Source: Emticicia sp. BO119
GTDB lineage: Bacteria > Bacteroidota > Bacteroidia > Cytophagales > Spirosomataceae
Assembly: GCF_013912375.1 (NCBI RefSeq)
Contig: NZ_JACETV010000001.1
Coordinates: 744,001-808,000, forward strand
Direction: 5' to 3'
DNA length: 64,000 nucleotides
Positions 36,643 through 45,242 of this stretch are shown in pieces. Position numbers and translations under genes: made by a program. Position 1 is the stretch's first letter. Each line of letters opens with the position of its first letter. Under the pieces are notes generated by a model. That model saw nothing but the letters and a program-made list of their open reading frames with translations. It had not been told where the DNA came from and did no database searches.

Positions 36643-38055
36643 ATGCAAGGATTAATCGTTTTAGGTATTTTTTTTTTAGTGGTAGCAGTTTGCTTTTTTA
36701 TTTATTCCCGACAGAAAATTGCGTTTGTGCTTACTGATGAGTTCAGGGATATTCTGCATATACTGAACGACACCAAAGAGTCTATCTTCATAAGTGGTAA
36801 GGCTGGTACAGGTAAGTCGAGCCTTTTACAATATTTTACAGCCAGAACTGAAAAAAAATATGTGATACTGGCACCCACAGGTATTGCTGCCATGAATGTA
36901 AAAGGGCAGACGGTTCATTCATTTTTCAAACTCCCGCCGCGCCTGATTCAAGTCGCTCAATTGAAACCGGAATATGCCAAAAATGCACTCTATGAAAATC
37001 TTGATATGGTGATTATAGATGAGGTATCCATGATAAGTGCCAATCTGATGGAAGCCATTGATACTGCCTTACGCCTCAATCGTAATAGACCTGATGAACC
37101 ATTTGGTGGTTTGCAGATGGTGTTTATCGGTGATTTGTTTCAGCTTCCGCCTGTGGTGAAGAGTGATTTGCAGGAATATTTTGATGTTACTTATGGGGGT
37201 AATTATTTCTTTGATAGTCCTGTGTTTAAGGAGGGGTTTAAATATCACAGAAAGGAGCTGACGCATATTTTCCGCCAGAAAGACGAGAAATTTAAAAAGG
37301 TACTGAACCGCATACGTGTAAATGAAGCTAAGTTTGAAGATTTTGTCCTATTGAATGCCCGTCATCGGGATAATGTGGGAGATAATAACAGCTCAATTTT
37401 TCTGACTACTACCAATAAAAACGTTAAGAAGATTAATAAAAAGAATCTCGAAAACCTACCTGGTAAGGAATTTATTTTTGAAGCAGTACTGACTGGTAAA
37501 ATCAGAGAGGAGTTTGAGAAACTAAATGAGCAATTAGCCAATAAAAAAATCAGCGAGAGCGAGTTTGAAGATGAAATAGAAATTAAGTTTCCGACTAATG
37601 TTTTTCTGAAATTGAAACTCGGGGCGCAGGTGATGATGATAAAAAATGATAGCCTGAAGCGTTGGGTAAATGGTACGGTCGGCACTATCAGCCGATTAAA
37701 TGCCTATGATATATGGGTAGAAATTGACGGGCATAGCTATAAAATGGAACAGGAAAACTGGCAGGAAATTACTTATCAATATGATGCCAAACGCAAGGAA
37801 ATCAAAGAGAATATTCTCGGTACTTTTACACAATTCCCCATTAAACTGGCCTGGGCCATGACCATACATAAGAGCCAAGGCAAAACTTTTGACAAAGTGG
37901 TGATTGATATTGGCTACGGCGCTTTCAGTCACGGGCAAACCTATGTAGCCCTGAGCCGTTGCAAAACATTAGAAGGTATTGTATTAAACAAAGAAATCCG
38001 GCCAAGCGATGTGATTGTAGATGATAGGGTGATTGATTATTATATGGGAAAATAG
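36643..38055 (+). CDS. Pif1/RecD-like superfamily 1 helicase with hydrophobic N-terminus
   Basis: Protein of 470 residues. Walker A SGKAGTGKSS is at 51-60, motif Ia APTGIAAMNVKGQTVHSFF near 85, Walker B VIIDEVSM near 125, GDLFQLPPV near 175, and the C-terminal helicase motif MTIHKSQGKTFDKVVID near 405, then YVALSRC. This is a Pif1-type DNA helicase with 5'-3' polarity expected from the family. Unusual: the first 24 residues (MQGLIVLGIFFLVVAVCFFI) form a membrane-like helix. A GTG at 36727 would start at LTDEFRDILHIL, the usual beginning of such helicases, so the upstream ATG may be wrong. The segment contains a run of ten T. Confidence 0.87.
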   Translation: MQGLIVLGIFFLVVAVCFFIYSRQKIAFVLTDEFRDILHILNDTKESIFISGKAGTGKSSLLQYFTARTEKKYVILAPTGIAAMNVKGQTVHSFFKLPPRLIQVAQLKPEYAKNALYENLDMVIIDEVSMISANLMEAIDTALRLNRNRPDEPFGGLQMVFIGDLFQLPPVVKSDLQEYFDVTYGGNYFFDSPVFKEGFKYHRKELTHIFRQKDEKFKKVLNRIRVNEAKFEDFVLLNARHRDNVGDNNSSIFLTTTNKNVKKINKKNLENLPGKEFIFEAVLTGKIREEFEKLNEQLANKKISESEFEDEIEIKFPTNVFLKLKLGAQVMMIKNDSLKRWVNGTVGTISRLNAYDIWVEIDGHSYKMEQENWQEITYQYDAKRKEIKENILGTFTQFPIKLAWAMTIHKSQGKTFDKVVIDIGYGAFSHGQTYVALSRCKTLEGIVLNKEIRPSDVIVDDRVIDYYMGK

Positions 38056-38058
38056 GTT

Positions 38059-38703
38059 TCACCTTTCATTCAGAATATCTAAAGACAAAGGAAAGGAACC
38101 TAAGCTTTTGATATATAATTGCTGCTCAGGATTCAATTCATTTGTCCCTAAACCAAAATCTTCCCACACTTCACCTTCATGATGTTTTAACGCAAATCCA
38201 ATTCTTTCAACTATTGGTTTACAATTTAAACCAATAGGAGTAAGGTCAATATAATTGCCTTCTTTAATTTCTCCTTTGATTAATTTGCCAATTAGAAAAA
38301 ATCCCCGACCATTAATCTGAAAAGCTGATTCGAAACGGAATTGAGCTTGTATAATATGATGCCATTGACAGCCACAGCGACATTGCCGTGCATAAGGAGT
38401 CCTTGCCAATCGACCACATTCAGGACAATTATTGAAATATACCTTTTCCGGCGTTTCTGTCATGATTCTTTGAATCACATTTAGTTCAAAAGTGTCATAG
38501 CCATCTTTTAACAAATCAAGTACAGCAGAGTCTGTATTTAACCAACCCTTTTCATAGGCAACCTTTACTTTTTGTGAAGAAGAATCATGAATAGTAAAAT
38601 TAAGCTTAAATGAAATATTAGAATGCCTTATTGCCATTTTCTCTGTTGTAGTAAGAAGATTTGGAAAATGATTAATAATATATCTCGCGGTTTCATTATT
38701 CAT
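38059..38703 (-). CDS. hypothetical protein with zinc ribbon
   Basis: Protein of 214 residues, not recognised as a family. The middle holds a likely zinc ribbon (CPECGRLARTPYARQCRCGC near 94-113). The C-terminal half is mixed alpha/beta, ending with FGLGTNELNPEQQLYIKSLG. No signal peptide or membrane helix. The stop lies 3 bp from the stop of the convergent helicase gene. It is the last of four consecutive minus-strand genes of unknown function. Confidence 0.62.
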   Translation of the reverse strand: MNNETARYIINHFPNLLTTTEKMAIRHSNISFKLNFTIHDSSSQKVKVAYEKGWLNTDSAVLDLLKDGYDTFELNVIQRIMTETPEKVYFNNCPECGRLARTPYARQCRCGCQWHHIIQAQFRFESAFQINGRGFFLIGKLIKGEIKEGNYIDLTPIGLNCKPIVERIGFALKHHEGEVWEDFGLGTNELNPEQQLYIKSLGSFPLSLDILNER

Positions 38704-38736
38704 GACTTAACTGTATTTAGCAAATCTAATTAAACC

Positions 38737-39159
38737 TTACACCAATTTCTTAAACCCCCAAATCAACAAATTCCTGCACAAAAACCAGAAATTGACAAAA
38801 AAGAAAGCGAAGTTGATAAGAAAAATATTATCGAAAAAATAAGAGAAAGTACGGAATTCAATACTATTATCGCCTGTATTTCGCCAGGAATTCATATTAG
38901 AGTAAAAGTAGAGGATAAAAACCGATACAAGGGCGAGTACCACAAAGTGGATATTATTTAGCAGTAAAGCCCTCTGCTTTTGTTGAAACTGTTTTCTTAC
39001 AATAAACAGGATGTGAAGCCCCTCTAATAAAGCAAACGCACTATAAAAACTGATAGTTAATTTTCCCCACTCAAAAGTGTACATAGCCATAGCAAAAATA
39101 GCTGCGGCAACGAAGGAGATAATAATATAGCAAATATGGTACAGGGTTTTATAGAGCAT
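38737..39159 (-). CDS. hypothetical four-helix membrane protein
   Basis: Protein of 140 residues with four membrane helices (about 8-27, 33-52, 66-84 and 108-128) and few other features. Not recognised. It sits between the DUF1828-like gene and the zinc-ribbon gene on the same strand with short gaps (83 and 33 bp), so co-transcription is likely. Confidence 0.62.
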   Translation of the reverse strand: MLYKTLYHICYIIISFVAAAIFAMAMYTFEWGKLTISFYSAFALLEGLHILFIVRKQFQQKQRALLLNNIHFVVLALVSVFILYFYSNMNSWRNTGDNSIEFRTFSYFFDNIFLINFAFFFVNFWFLCRNLLIWGFKKLV

Positions 39160-39242
39160 AGACAGTTTACTTATTTTTACAAACTTAGCAGTTTTTTTAA
39201 TAATTGCTAAGTTTGTTCAACCAACTATAAATAAACTTACTA

Positions 39243-40109
39243 TCATTTCTCCATATCTATTATCGGTTCACTAACCTCTAAAGGTACATATTGCATTAAA
39301 GTATTTACATCCTTATAAAATTCAACTAATTGATTATGGGTTTGATCTTGTAAAAGTTTCAAATATGAATTAGCATTGACAGGAACATATCCATTGGCAT
39401 TGGTATTGATAATGGCTATTTTAATGAATTCTGCTCCCTGACTATATTTTTCTACCATCTGAAAATGTGTATAGGCTTCACTGGCATCTTTATTAAAATT
39501 TTGTCGCGAATAACCACTGACATACATGATGAGGTAGGTATCTGTATGGTGACGGATAATTGCATTAAACTTAATAGAATTAAGTTCGGGATGACAATTA
39601 GTTAACGAGTCATTAAAAGTCAGATGTTCACTATATTTATCCCAAAGAAAACTGTTTACATCATGATTAAACCGCTGTCTTTGTGATTGTTCACGGCCTT
39701 CGTTATACGATATTGAATGGCTATTTACCACTGCCGCTATGTAGTTGCTCACGTCATATACCAATGCAGACACTAACTCAATTTTCCCTGTAGTTTTATA
39801 GTAATAACGAACCAGACCTTCGTGAAGAGTGGTCTCAACACCGAAATATTTACGATACTGAAGTTCGAGTTTCTGAACAATCATTTCATCTTCGTAAGAA
39901 ACCGAGTTTTCATAATACTCTTTCGCTAACCAGCCTCCATCTGATACAACATAGGCATTATCTTGCTGGCTCACAAATACCGATACATAGTGATTGGTAA
40001 TTGTGCTAACACAGGTCATTATTTCAATAGTACTTCCTCTCAACCTGAAATCCGTCAGGTTACTGAAGTCAGTTTTAACCATCTGGAATATATCAGTCAG
40101 TGTTGCCAT
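39243..40109 (-). CDS. DUF1828-like protein
   Basis: Protein of 288 residues. The N-terminal 70 residues (STITNHYVSVFVSQQDNAYV then VSDGGWLAKEYY) match the pattern of DUF1828 proteins, which are small soluble proteins often found in accessory regions with unknown roles. The rest is mixed alpha/beta with SGYSRQNFNKDASEAYTHF. The start overlaps the end of the upstream gene by 17 bp, so the two are translationally coupled and probably act together. Confidence 0.62.
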   Translation of the reverse strand: MATLTDIFQMVKTDFSNLTDFRLRGSTIEIMTCVSTITNHYVSVFVSQQDNAYVVSDGGWLAKEYYENSVSYEDEMIVQKLELQYRKYFGVETTLHEGLVRYYYKTTGKIELVSALVYDVSNYIAAVVNSHSISYNEGREQSQRQRFNHDVNSFLWDKYSEHLTFNDSLTNCHPELNSIKFNAIIRHHTDTYLIMYVSGYSRQNFNKDASEAYTHFQMVEKYSQGAEFIKIAIINTNANGYVPVNANSYLKLLQDQTHNQLVEFYKDVNTLMQYVPLEVSEPIIDMEK

Positions 40110-40665
40110 GATTTAAGGAAAAAACTACATCTGCATGTACGTCAGCATTTTGAGATATAGGAAAAAGAGGTAAAAATTCTGTTATTTTTGGTACTTCAGT
40201 TTCGGCATTAATATTATTTTTCGAGCAGAAATATTTCATACCAACATTAATATTGTTTTGAAGCTCGGCCTCATGCGTTTCTATGAAAGAATCCCGATAC
40301 GCTTGCATATTACCATCTTCGTTATAAAAGCTGAGATAGGGTGTTCTGATTTTGGATTCAGATAAGCGGTTTATTGGATTGGTGTTACGGATTGTAGGAC
40401 CATCTGAATCAAAGTACAATGCTGGGTTTTTATTTAATTCCGGGATGAATAGTTTGAGCTGGTATCTTAAGTCGTTGTTTTGCTTGGCTACCAGTAACTC
40501 TATCATGTTGGTAGCATCATGGTTCAGAGTGGTGGTTTTTTCTTTCCAGAGACTGGTTTCAGAGCAGTCTATCAGCAGAATAGTTGGAGTACTTGTTTGT
40601 TTCTTTTTAGCAAGTATTTCTTTGTACAATCGATAGTTTCGGGCGATTTCGGGACAGTTTTTCAT
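40093..40665 (-). CDS. hypothetical partner of the DUF1828-like protein
   Basis: Protein of 190 residues, not recognised. Soluble and charged; an N-terminal helix (NCPEIARNYRLYKEILAKKK) is followed by a hydrophobic strand with Asp (TPTILLIDCSETSLW). It is the first gene of the four-gene minus-strand group and overlaps the next by 17 bp. Accessory gene pairs with tight overlap and unknown products are often toxin-antitoxin or defence genes, but nothing here proves that. Confidence 0.6.
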   Translation of the reverse strand: MKNCPEIARNYRLYKEILAKKKQTSTPTILLIDCSETSLWKEKTTTLNHDATNMIELLVAKQNNDLRYQLKLFIPELNKNPALYFDSDGPTIRNTNPINRLSESKIRTPYLSFYNEDGNMQAYRDSFIETHEAELQNNINVGMKYFCSKNNINAETEVPKITEFLPLFPISQNADVHADVVFSLNHGNTD

Positions 40666-41079
40666 GGTGGCAGCACTTTACGTTTTTAATGGGGCAGTAT
40701 TTTATTACAAAAAAGCACAACTCAATAAAAATAAAAAATAGGTATAATTGCCTGATTTTCACAGGTTTATTCACAACAACCGATTCCTGAAATATATAGG
40801 TATTATAGAAACGCGAGTGATTTCTAAAGTGTGTGTCAGTTTTATTGAGCCGATTTAAAGATTACCGGAGTCTTTTTGGGGTATTTTTCGCTATTGTCAA
40901 ATTTAAAAAAATATTCAGGGTTTATACAAATATTATTCAATTTATTTTGAAACCTGTAAATTATAAAATCATAAATCTCATTGAGATAGGGGATATTATT
41001 GTTAACGTGTAAGGTCAGAATCCAAAGTTGTTTAAGCCTGAATAAAGAAGTTAAGGAGGTCTTAAAACCAGAATTTGAT
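40666..41079. other. 414-bp gap without a recognised gene
   Basis: AT-rich; it should hold the promoter of the four-gene group (minus strand). No ORF of sensible composition and no strong hairpin were seen. Confidence 0.5.
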
Positions 41080-42039
41080 TTAATCTTTCATGAATTTTAC
41101 AACCACGTTTACTAGTTCTTCCGAAACAGGAAGTTGTGGATTTGAGTAGCCTTTCACATTCTCGGCGGTACTTGCAGATACAATCTTGAACAGATGATTC
41201 ATCCCTTTAATAATATGAAATTGTTTTTGCATTGCTTTTGACCCTAATCTTTCTGCATCAGCAATAGATATCTGAATGTCATTATCACCTTGCACAATCA
41301 GAACAGGAATTTTTAGCTTTGAGATTTCTTCGGCCGGGTCATATCTGAACCAGGAAATCAGATAGGGCTGTTGGCTGGGTTTAAAGAGCCTATCTAAAAA
41401 CGGAGGAATCTGATTTACCAGGTGGCCCATTACCAAACTGTCGATGACAGGTTCTGCTTTCTCTCCTAATATTTTTGCTTGTTTGCTCAATTGTTCTTTC
41501 AGAGTTACGCTTCCATTACGGCCAAGTCCGTTTAAAGAAATGAATTTTTGTGCGTGGGTGGCTGCAAGCATTCCAACTAATGATCCCTGACTGTGTCCAA
41601 TTACAGAAATCTTTGAATCAGGGTATCTTTTAGCTAATTGATTAACAAGCAATTTCGCGTCATTAACTTCGGCCTCAAATATCCTTTCTTCAGGAGTATT
41701 AATGTACTTGCTTTCGCCTATACCGCGTTTATCATACCTGAATGAAGCTATTCCGGCTTTAGCCAATTCTTTTGCCAGTTGCAGATAAGCATTGCTGTTC
41801 AGACCTGCGGCTAAATTATTTCCGTTACGGTCAGTTGCACCTGAGCCGGCAATAATCAGAGCTATTGGCATGGCTGGTATGCTTGCTCCAGGACTTGTAA
41901 ATGTACCATATAAAATTACATCATCAGACTGAAAGCTAAGATTTTGCTCAGAAACCAACAACGAATCATTGTTTTGAGCATATAAATGGCCATTGATGCT
42001 CAATAGTAGGAGAATGAAAAAGAAGGTCTTTTTTTGCAT
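41080..42039 (-). CDS. secreted alpha/beta hydrolase
   Basis: Protein of 319 residues with a signal peptide (FFILLLLSINGHLYAQ). The alpha/beta hydrolase core: oxyanion region LIIAGSGATDRNGNN near 70, KRGIGES near 113, nucleophile elbow GHSQGS near 152, the acid in IPVLIVQGDNDIQI near 253, and catalytic His in GMNHLFK near 283. Probably an esterase or peptidase acting in the periplasm. It stands alone. The family is common in Bacteroidota, substrate unknown. Confidence 0.85.
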   Translation of the reverse strand: MQKKTFFFILLLLSINGHLYAQNNDSLLVSEQNLSFQSDDVILYGTFTSPGASIPAMPIALIIAGSGATDRNGNNLAAGLNSNAYLQLAKELAKAGIASFRYDKRGIGESKYINTPEERIFEAEVNDAKLLVNQLAKRYPDSKISVIGHSQGSLVGMLAATHAQKFISLNGLGRNGSVTLKEQLSKQAKILGEKAEPVIDSLVMGHLVNQIPPFLDRLFKPSQQPYLISWFRYDPAEEISKLKIPVLIVQGDNDIQISIADAERLGSKAMQKQFHIIKGMNHLFKIVSASTAENVKGYSNPQLPVSEELVNVVVKFMKD

Positions 42040-42329
42040 ATTGTGAGCTTAACAGATACGAATATACAAAGCAAAATGTTCAGGATAGTGCTTTGATATA
42101 AGGTTTTTATAAAGCCCTGATAGAAATTATATAGTAAGACAAGCAGAAGAAAGTAATTCAAAAGTTTTGACAGTGAGAACTATAAATAGGATCTCCTTTG
42201 AAATGAAGTATTTGTTTTGTTAATTTGATATGAATCCCAGACATAAATATTTTTGATATTTAGCGAAGATAGACGTTTCAAAAAAACTTTACGTTGCTTA
42301 TAGAGATGTACTTTTCGGGCAAGAGAAAT

Positions 42330-42404
42330 CTTCTTGAAAAAATGCTAATCAATAAGGCTCGAATCCCTATCGCAGGTCTGGTTGGGAACTAACCATTCCT
42401 CTTG
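42330..42404 (+). ncRNA. possible small RNA ending at the orphan terminator
   Basis: The sequence before the terminator contains a small perfect hairpin (TGGTT / AACCA around GGGAACT, 42379-42395) and is less AT-rich than the rest of the gap. The start is not defined and no family is recognised. Confidence 0.35.
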
Positions 42405-42435
42405 AGACCTAAGCGGGCGAGCTTGGGTCTTTTTT
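42405..42435 (+). terminator. orphan rho-independent terminator
   Basis: AGACCTAAGC at 42405-42414 pairs with GCTTGGGTCT at 42421-42430 (one G-T type pair), loop GGGCGA, then TTTTTT. No plus-strand gene lies between here and 36643-38055, so it must end a non-coding or antisense transcript. Confidence 0.75.
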
Positions 42436-42463
42436 ATAGTTTATCTCATTTTTCAAACTTATT

Positions 42464-42691
42464 ATGCTAATTCTTTCGGGTTTTACTGATAGTGCAATTT
42501 TTGCAATTTCGGGGTTATATTTTGTTATTAATCTGATTGTATTATTGATTTTGAAACCATTAATTGGTAATCATATCAGGATAGGAAATAAAGTTTTGCA
42601 CTTGACTGTATTGATTTTATTAAGTATAATAATTACATTTCTCCTGTTAGGTTTAATAACCACCATTACCCGGAAAGGCCTGTTGGAATAA
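42464..42691 (+). CDS. 75-residue membrane protein
   Basis: Not recognised. Two membrane helices (about residues 12-32 and 46-68) are separated by a short loop with basic and His residues (GNHIRIGNK) and followed by a polar tail (TRKGLLE). The start follows the orphan terminator by 28 bp, and a good terminator lies 55 bp after the stop, which supports a short transcription unit of its own. Confidence 0.55.
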   Translation: MLILSGFTDSAIFAISGLYFVINLIVLLILKPLIGNHIRIGNKVLHLTVLILLSIIITFLLLGLITTITRKGLLE

Positions 42692-42746
42692 GTAAATTTT
42701 TGAAATGCTTGTCGAATAATTACTGGATGGGTATATTCAACAAACA

Positions 42747-42774
42747 AAAATGCCCCTAAAATAAGGGGCATTTT
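42747..42774. terminator. bidirectional terminator
   Basis: AAAATGCCCCT at 42747-42757 pairs perfectly with AGGGGCATTTT at 42764-42774. T-runs occur on both strands, so it can end the 75-residue gene and the small minus-strand unit. Confidence 0.85.
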
Positions 42775-42832
42775 GCTACAAGCGTATGAAAGATTCAAGT
42801 AGAATCTAACGTCTTTCTGAACCTTGAATGGT

Positions 42833-43015
42833 TCAAATATCTTCTTTTTCATAGCTATTGTTAAAAGGGCTTAAAACTGACCCAAAATACTTATCGGTCA
42901 ATATTGTAAATTTAAGGGGCTGGCGCACAGGGTTTTTTATGCAAGATCCGCCAATAACTTTTTCATGTATATTTACCAAAGTCTTAAGGTTCTTTATTGT
43001 ATCAATTTGATACAT
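42833..43015 (-). CDS. possible 60-residue peptide with GG motif
   Basis: From the ATG at 43015 (a frame start at 43063 would overlap the promoter box) the peptide reads MYQIDTIKNLKTLVNI then HEKVIGGSCIKNPVRQPL. The first part ending EKVIGG-SC resembles double-glycine leader peptides of secreted natural-product precursors, but the core has only one Cys. A TATATTTG box (43045-43052) lies 30 bp upstream and a terminator downstream (42747-42774), so it may be a genuine short unit. It is divergent from the LytS-type kinase gene. Confidence 0.4.
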   Translation of the reverse strand: MYQIDTIKNLKTLVNIHEKVIGGSCIKNPVRQPLKFTILTDKYFGSVLSPFNNSYEKEDI

Positions 43016-43044
43016 AAAAAGAAGTCTAATAAGTGTCATTTGTA

Positions 43045-43052
43045 CAAATATA
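43045..43052 (-). promoter_or_regulatory. -7 box (TATATTTG on the minus strand) of the small peptide gene
   Basis: Exact TAnnTTTG. A -33 TTG at normal distance is not seen. Confidence 0.4.
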
Positions 43053-43220
43053 GTAGTTTTCACCTTAAAAAAGAATTAAAATTCTTAGCACAAGTTAAAT
43101 TTGAAACATATTTGATGAAAATTTGAATGATGTATGCTTACTTTTTGATGATATTCGACGTTCATCATTTGTTTTTTGAGAAATATCATGATTCTTTTTC
43201 TTTTGTACAAAGGATAATAA

Positions 43221-44261
43221 ATGAATAAAACGGATTGGTTTGCATTTAAAATTGATTGGGTCAGAGAATTAATCTTTTTTTGGGGGTTCTTTATTCTGAT
43301 GTCACTAAGCCATTGGAATTTTCTTTCATCCGTTCAGGAGGTTACTGAGGGGTTTCTGCATTTTCTTATACTTTATGTTTTCGCAATTTTTTATAGAGTA
43401 TTTGTTTTTCCACAATTTACTAAAGGACACTTTAATAGATTTTTGCTTTTTACAGTCATTGTCTTAATATGCGGAGGTACATTTCTATTTATAGCCGATT
43501 ATTTCTGGTTTTATCCCGAATTTCACAAATCACAGAGTTGGATAAAAATGTATCTTCTTTATGTTGTGAACGCTGCTGTTAGCCTGATTACAATGGAAGC
43601 TATTTTTTTGCTCGAACACTTTTACCGACAGCAGATTAAGAGTTCTAATCAGATGCTACAATTAAGTGAAGCTCAAACCAAATTACTCCAGGCACAATTA
43701 AATCCACATTTTTTGTTCAATACTCTTAACAATCTTTATGGAATCAGTATTCAGGAGCCTAACCGTATGCCTGTTATGATCATGCAACTCTCACAATTAA
43801 TGAGATATCAGGTAGAATCAGCTTCAAAACAACGAGTAAAGCTTATTGACGAAATTGAATATTTAAAAAGTTACATCCATTTGGAGAAAGAAAGAATTGG
43901 TCAAAGATGTGTCATAACTTATCACTATCCAAAGCCGCTTGAATCGACCCAAAATTATCAGATTGTACCTTTATTACTCTTACCGCTCATCGAAAATGCC
44001 TTTAAACATAGCAGCGGAACTGTTAAAAGTTGCTTTGTTTCTATTAATATTTCTATGTCGGGTGGTATATTAGTTTTAGATATTCTCAATTCTATTCCCG
44101 TCAATAGACCTAATTTGATTTCGACAGGAGTGGGTATTCCGAATACAAAGAAAAGATTAGAAGCCTTTTATGCAGACTGCTATAAGCTTGAATTGGAAGA
44201 ATCTGAAAATCATTATAAAACGCTTCTGAAATTAGACCTTAACCGAAAGATAAATGTCTGA
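43221..44261 (+). CDS. LytS-type sensor histidine kinase
   Basis: Protein of 346 residues. Four membrane helices occupy about 15-135. A short coiled coil leads to the His-kinase motif QAQLNPHFLFNTLNNL near 158-172 (phospho-acceptor His) and the ATPase domain with LLLPLIENAFKHS near 255 and GVGIPNTKKRLEAFY near 310. This is the intramembrane kinase type that works with LytTR regulators. Signal unknown. The gene overlaps the next by 8 bp. There is no extracellular sensor domain, so sensing is probably within the membrane. Confidence 0.92.
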   Translation: MNKTDWFAFKIDWVRELIFFWGFFILMSLSHWNFLSSVQEVTEGFLHFLILYVFAIFYRVFVFPQFTKGHFNRFLLFTVIVLICGGTFLFIADYFWFYPEFHKSQSWIKMYLLYVVNAAVSLITMEAIFLLEHFYRQQIKSSNQMLQLSEAQTKLLQAQLNPHFLFNTLNNLYGISIQEPNRMPVMIMQLSQLMRYQVESASKQRVKLIDEIEYLKSYIHLEKERIGQRCVITYHYPKPLESTQNYQIVPLLLLPLIENAFKHSSGTVKSCFVSINISMSGGILVLDILNSIPVNRPNLISTGVGIPNTKKRLEAFYADCYKLELEESENHYKTLLKLDLNRKINV

Positions 44262-44985
44262 CAATAACCATACAAAGAGTTTAAAGTGTATCATTGTTGA
44301 TGATGAACGTGGAGCACACATGGTCTTGCAGCATTATATAATGCAGATTGATAGATTAGAATTAATGGGTAGTTGTGAGAATGCACTTGAAGCTATTAAT
44401 CTGATGCATAATATTAAAGTAGATCTGATGTTTTTAGATATTAATATGCCTCAAATGAATGGGTTGGAATTGTTGAGTACATTAAAAAGCAAACCGTTAG
44501 TAATTTTTACAACTGCTCACTCCGACTATGCTCTCGAAAGCTATACTTATGATGTTGTAGACTATTTGCTGAAACCAATTCAGTTTACTCGTTTTCTGAA
44601 AGCTATTGATAAAGCTTTTTATCATTATGGTTTAGGCTTACCAGATAAAACAATTAATATACCGCCATCTGCACAATATGAAACCTCTATAGTAATCAGA
44701 GTTGATGGCGATTGGTTAAGGATAGAAATGGAAGAAATAAAATATGCGCAGAGTTGGGGTAATTATGTGAAGATTTTCACAGATACTCAAATTTATTTAA
44801 CTGCCTTAACACTCTCTGAACTTGATCAGCGATTACCGAATTCTCAGTTTATCAGAGTTCATAAATCATATCTGGTTTCTATCAAACGCATCACCCGTAT
44901 AAGCGGGAATGCTTTATATATCAATGATATTTCATTGCCAGTTGGTCTTACTTATCGAAGGGAACTGATTGAGCATTTTAAATAG
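44254..44985 (+). CDS. LytTR family response regulator
   Basis: Protein of 243 residues. Receiver domain: IIVDDERGAH near 14, phospho-acceptor Asp in MFLDINMP near 61, TTAHSDYALESY near 90, KP near 107. The C-terminal LytTR DNA-binding domain (about 145-243) has IKYAQSWGNYVKIFT and FIRVHKSYLVSIKRI. It is the cognate of the kinase it overlaps. Targets are unknown; the small divergent peptide unit at 42833-43015 is one candidate. Confidence 0.93.
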   Translation: MSDNNHTKSLKCIIVDDERGAHMVLQHYIMQIDRLELMGSCENALEAINLMHNIKVDLMFLDINMPQMNGLELLSTLKSKPLVIFTTAHSDYALESYTYDVVDYLLKPIQFTRFLKAIDKAFYHYGLGLPDKTINIPPSAQYETSIVIRVDGDWLRIEMEEIKYAQSWGNYVKIFTDTQIYLTALTLSELDQRLPNSQFIRVHKSYLVSIKRITRISGNALYINDISLPVGLTYRRELIEHFK

Positions 44986-45096
44986 CAAGAGATACAAAGC
45001 AATGACATTTTTTGCAGATTGATTCAACCCTTGTAGTTTCACAGACTTATCCAAGCTAATAGTACATTGCATAGCATATAGAGATTTAATGATGAT

Positions 45097-45143
45097 CAGG
45101 GTTTGAAATTTTAGGCGATTCAGAAATTAATTGTGAAACCCTG
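45097..45143 (+). terminator. possible terminator of the LytS/LytTR pair
   Basis: CAGGGTTT at 45097-45104 pairs with AAACCCTG at 45136-45143, but the loop is long (31 nt) and the T-run is broken. Confidence 0.35.
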
Positions 45144-45242
45144 TGTATTTTAATGTAATTTGTTGTTAGCTTTTATATTAAATATCCAGATTGATTAAGC
45201 CGTTACCGTTGGCTCGAGTCGATTAATAAAGAAACTAACTAT

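Noticed and set aside
42347-42365. TCGAAT-containing sequence as a tRNA T-arm
   Set aside because: The stem has a mismatch, no CCA-type acceptor end follows, and there is no matching 5' half. Similar TTCGATTC stretches at about 55228 and 55303 fail in the same way.
42571-42852. 93-codon minus-strand frame
   Set aside because: It runs through the bidirectional terminator and overlaps both the 75-residue gene and the small peptide frame; composition is not protein-like.
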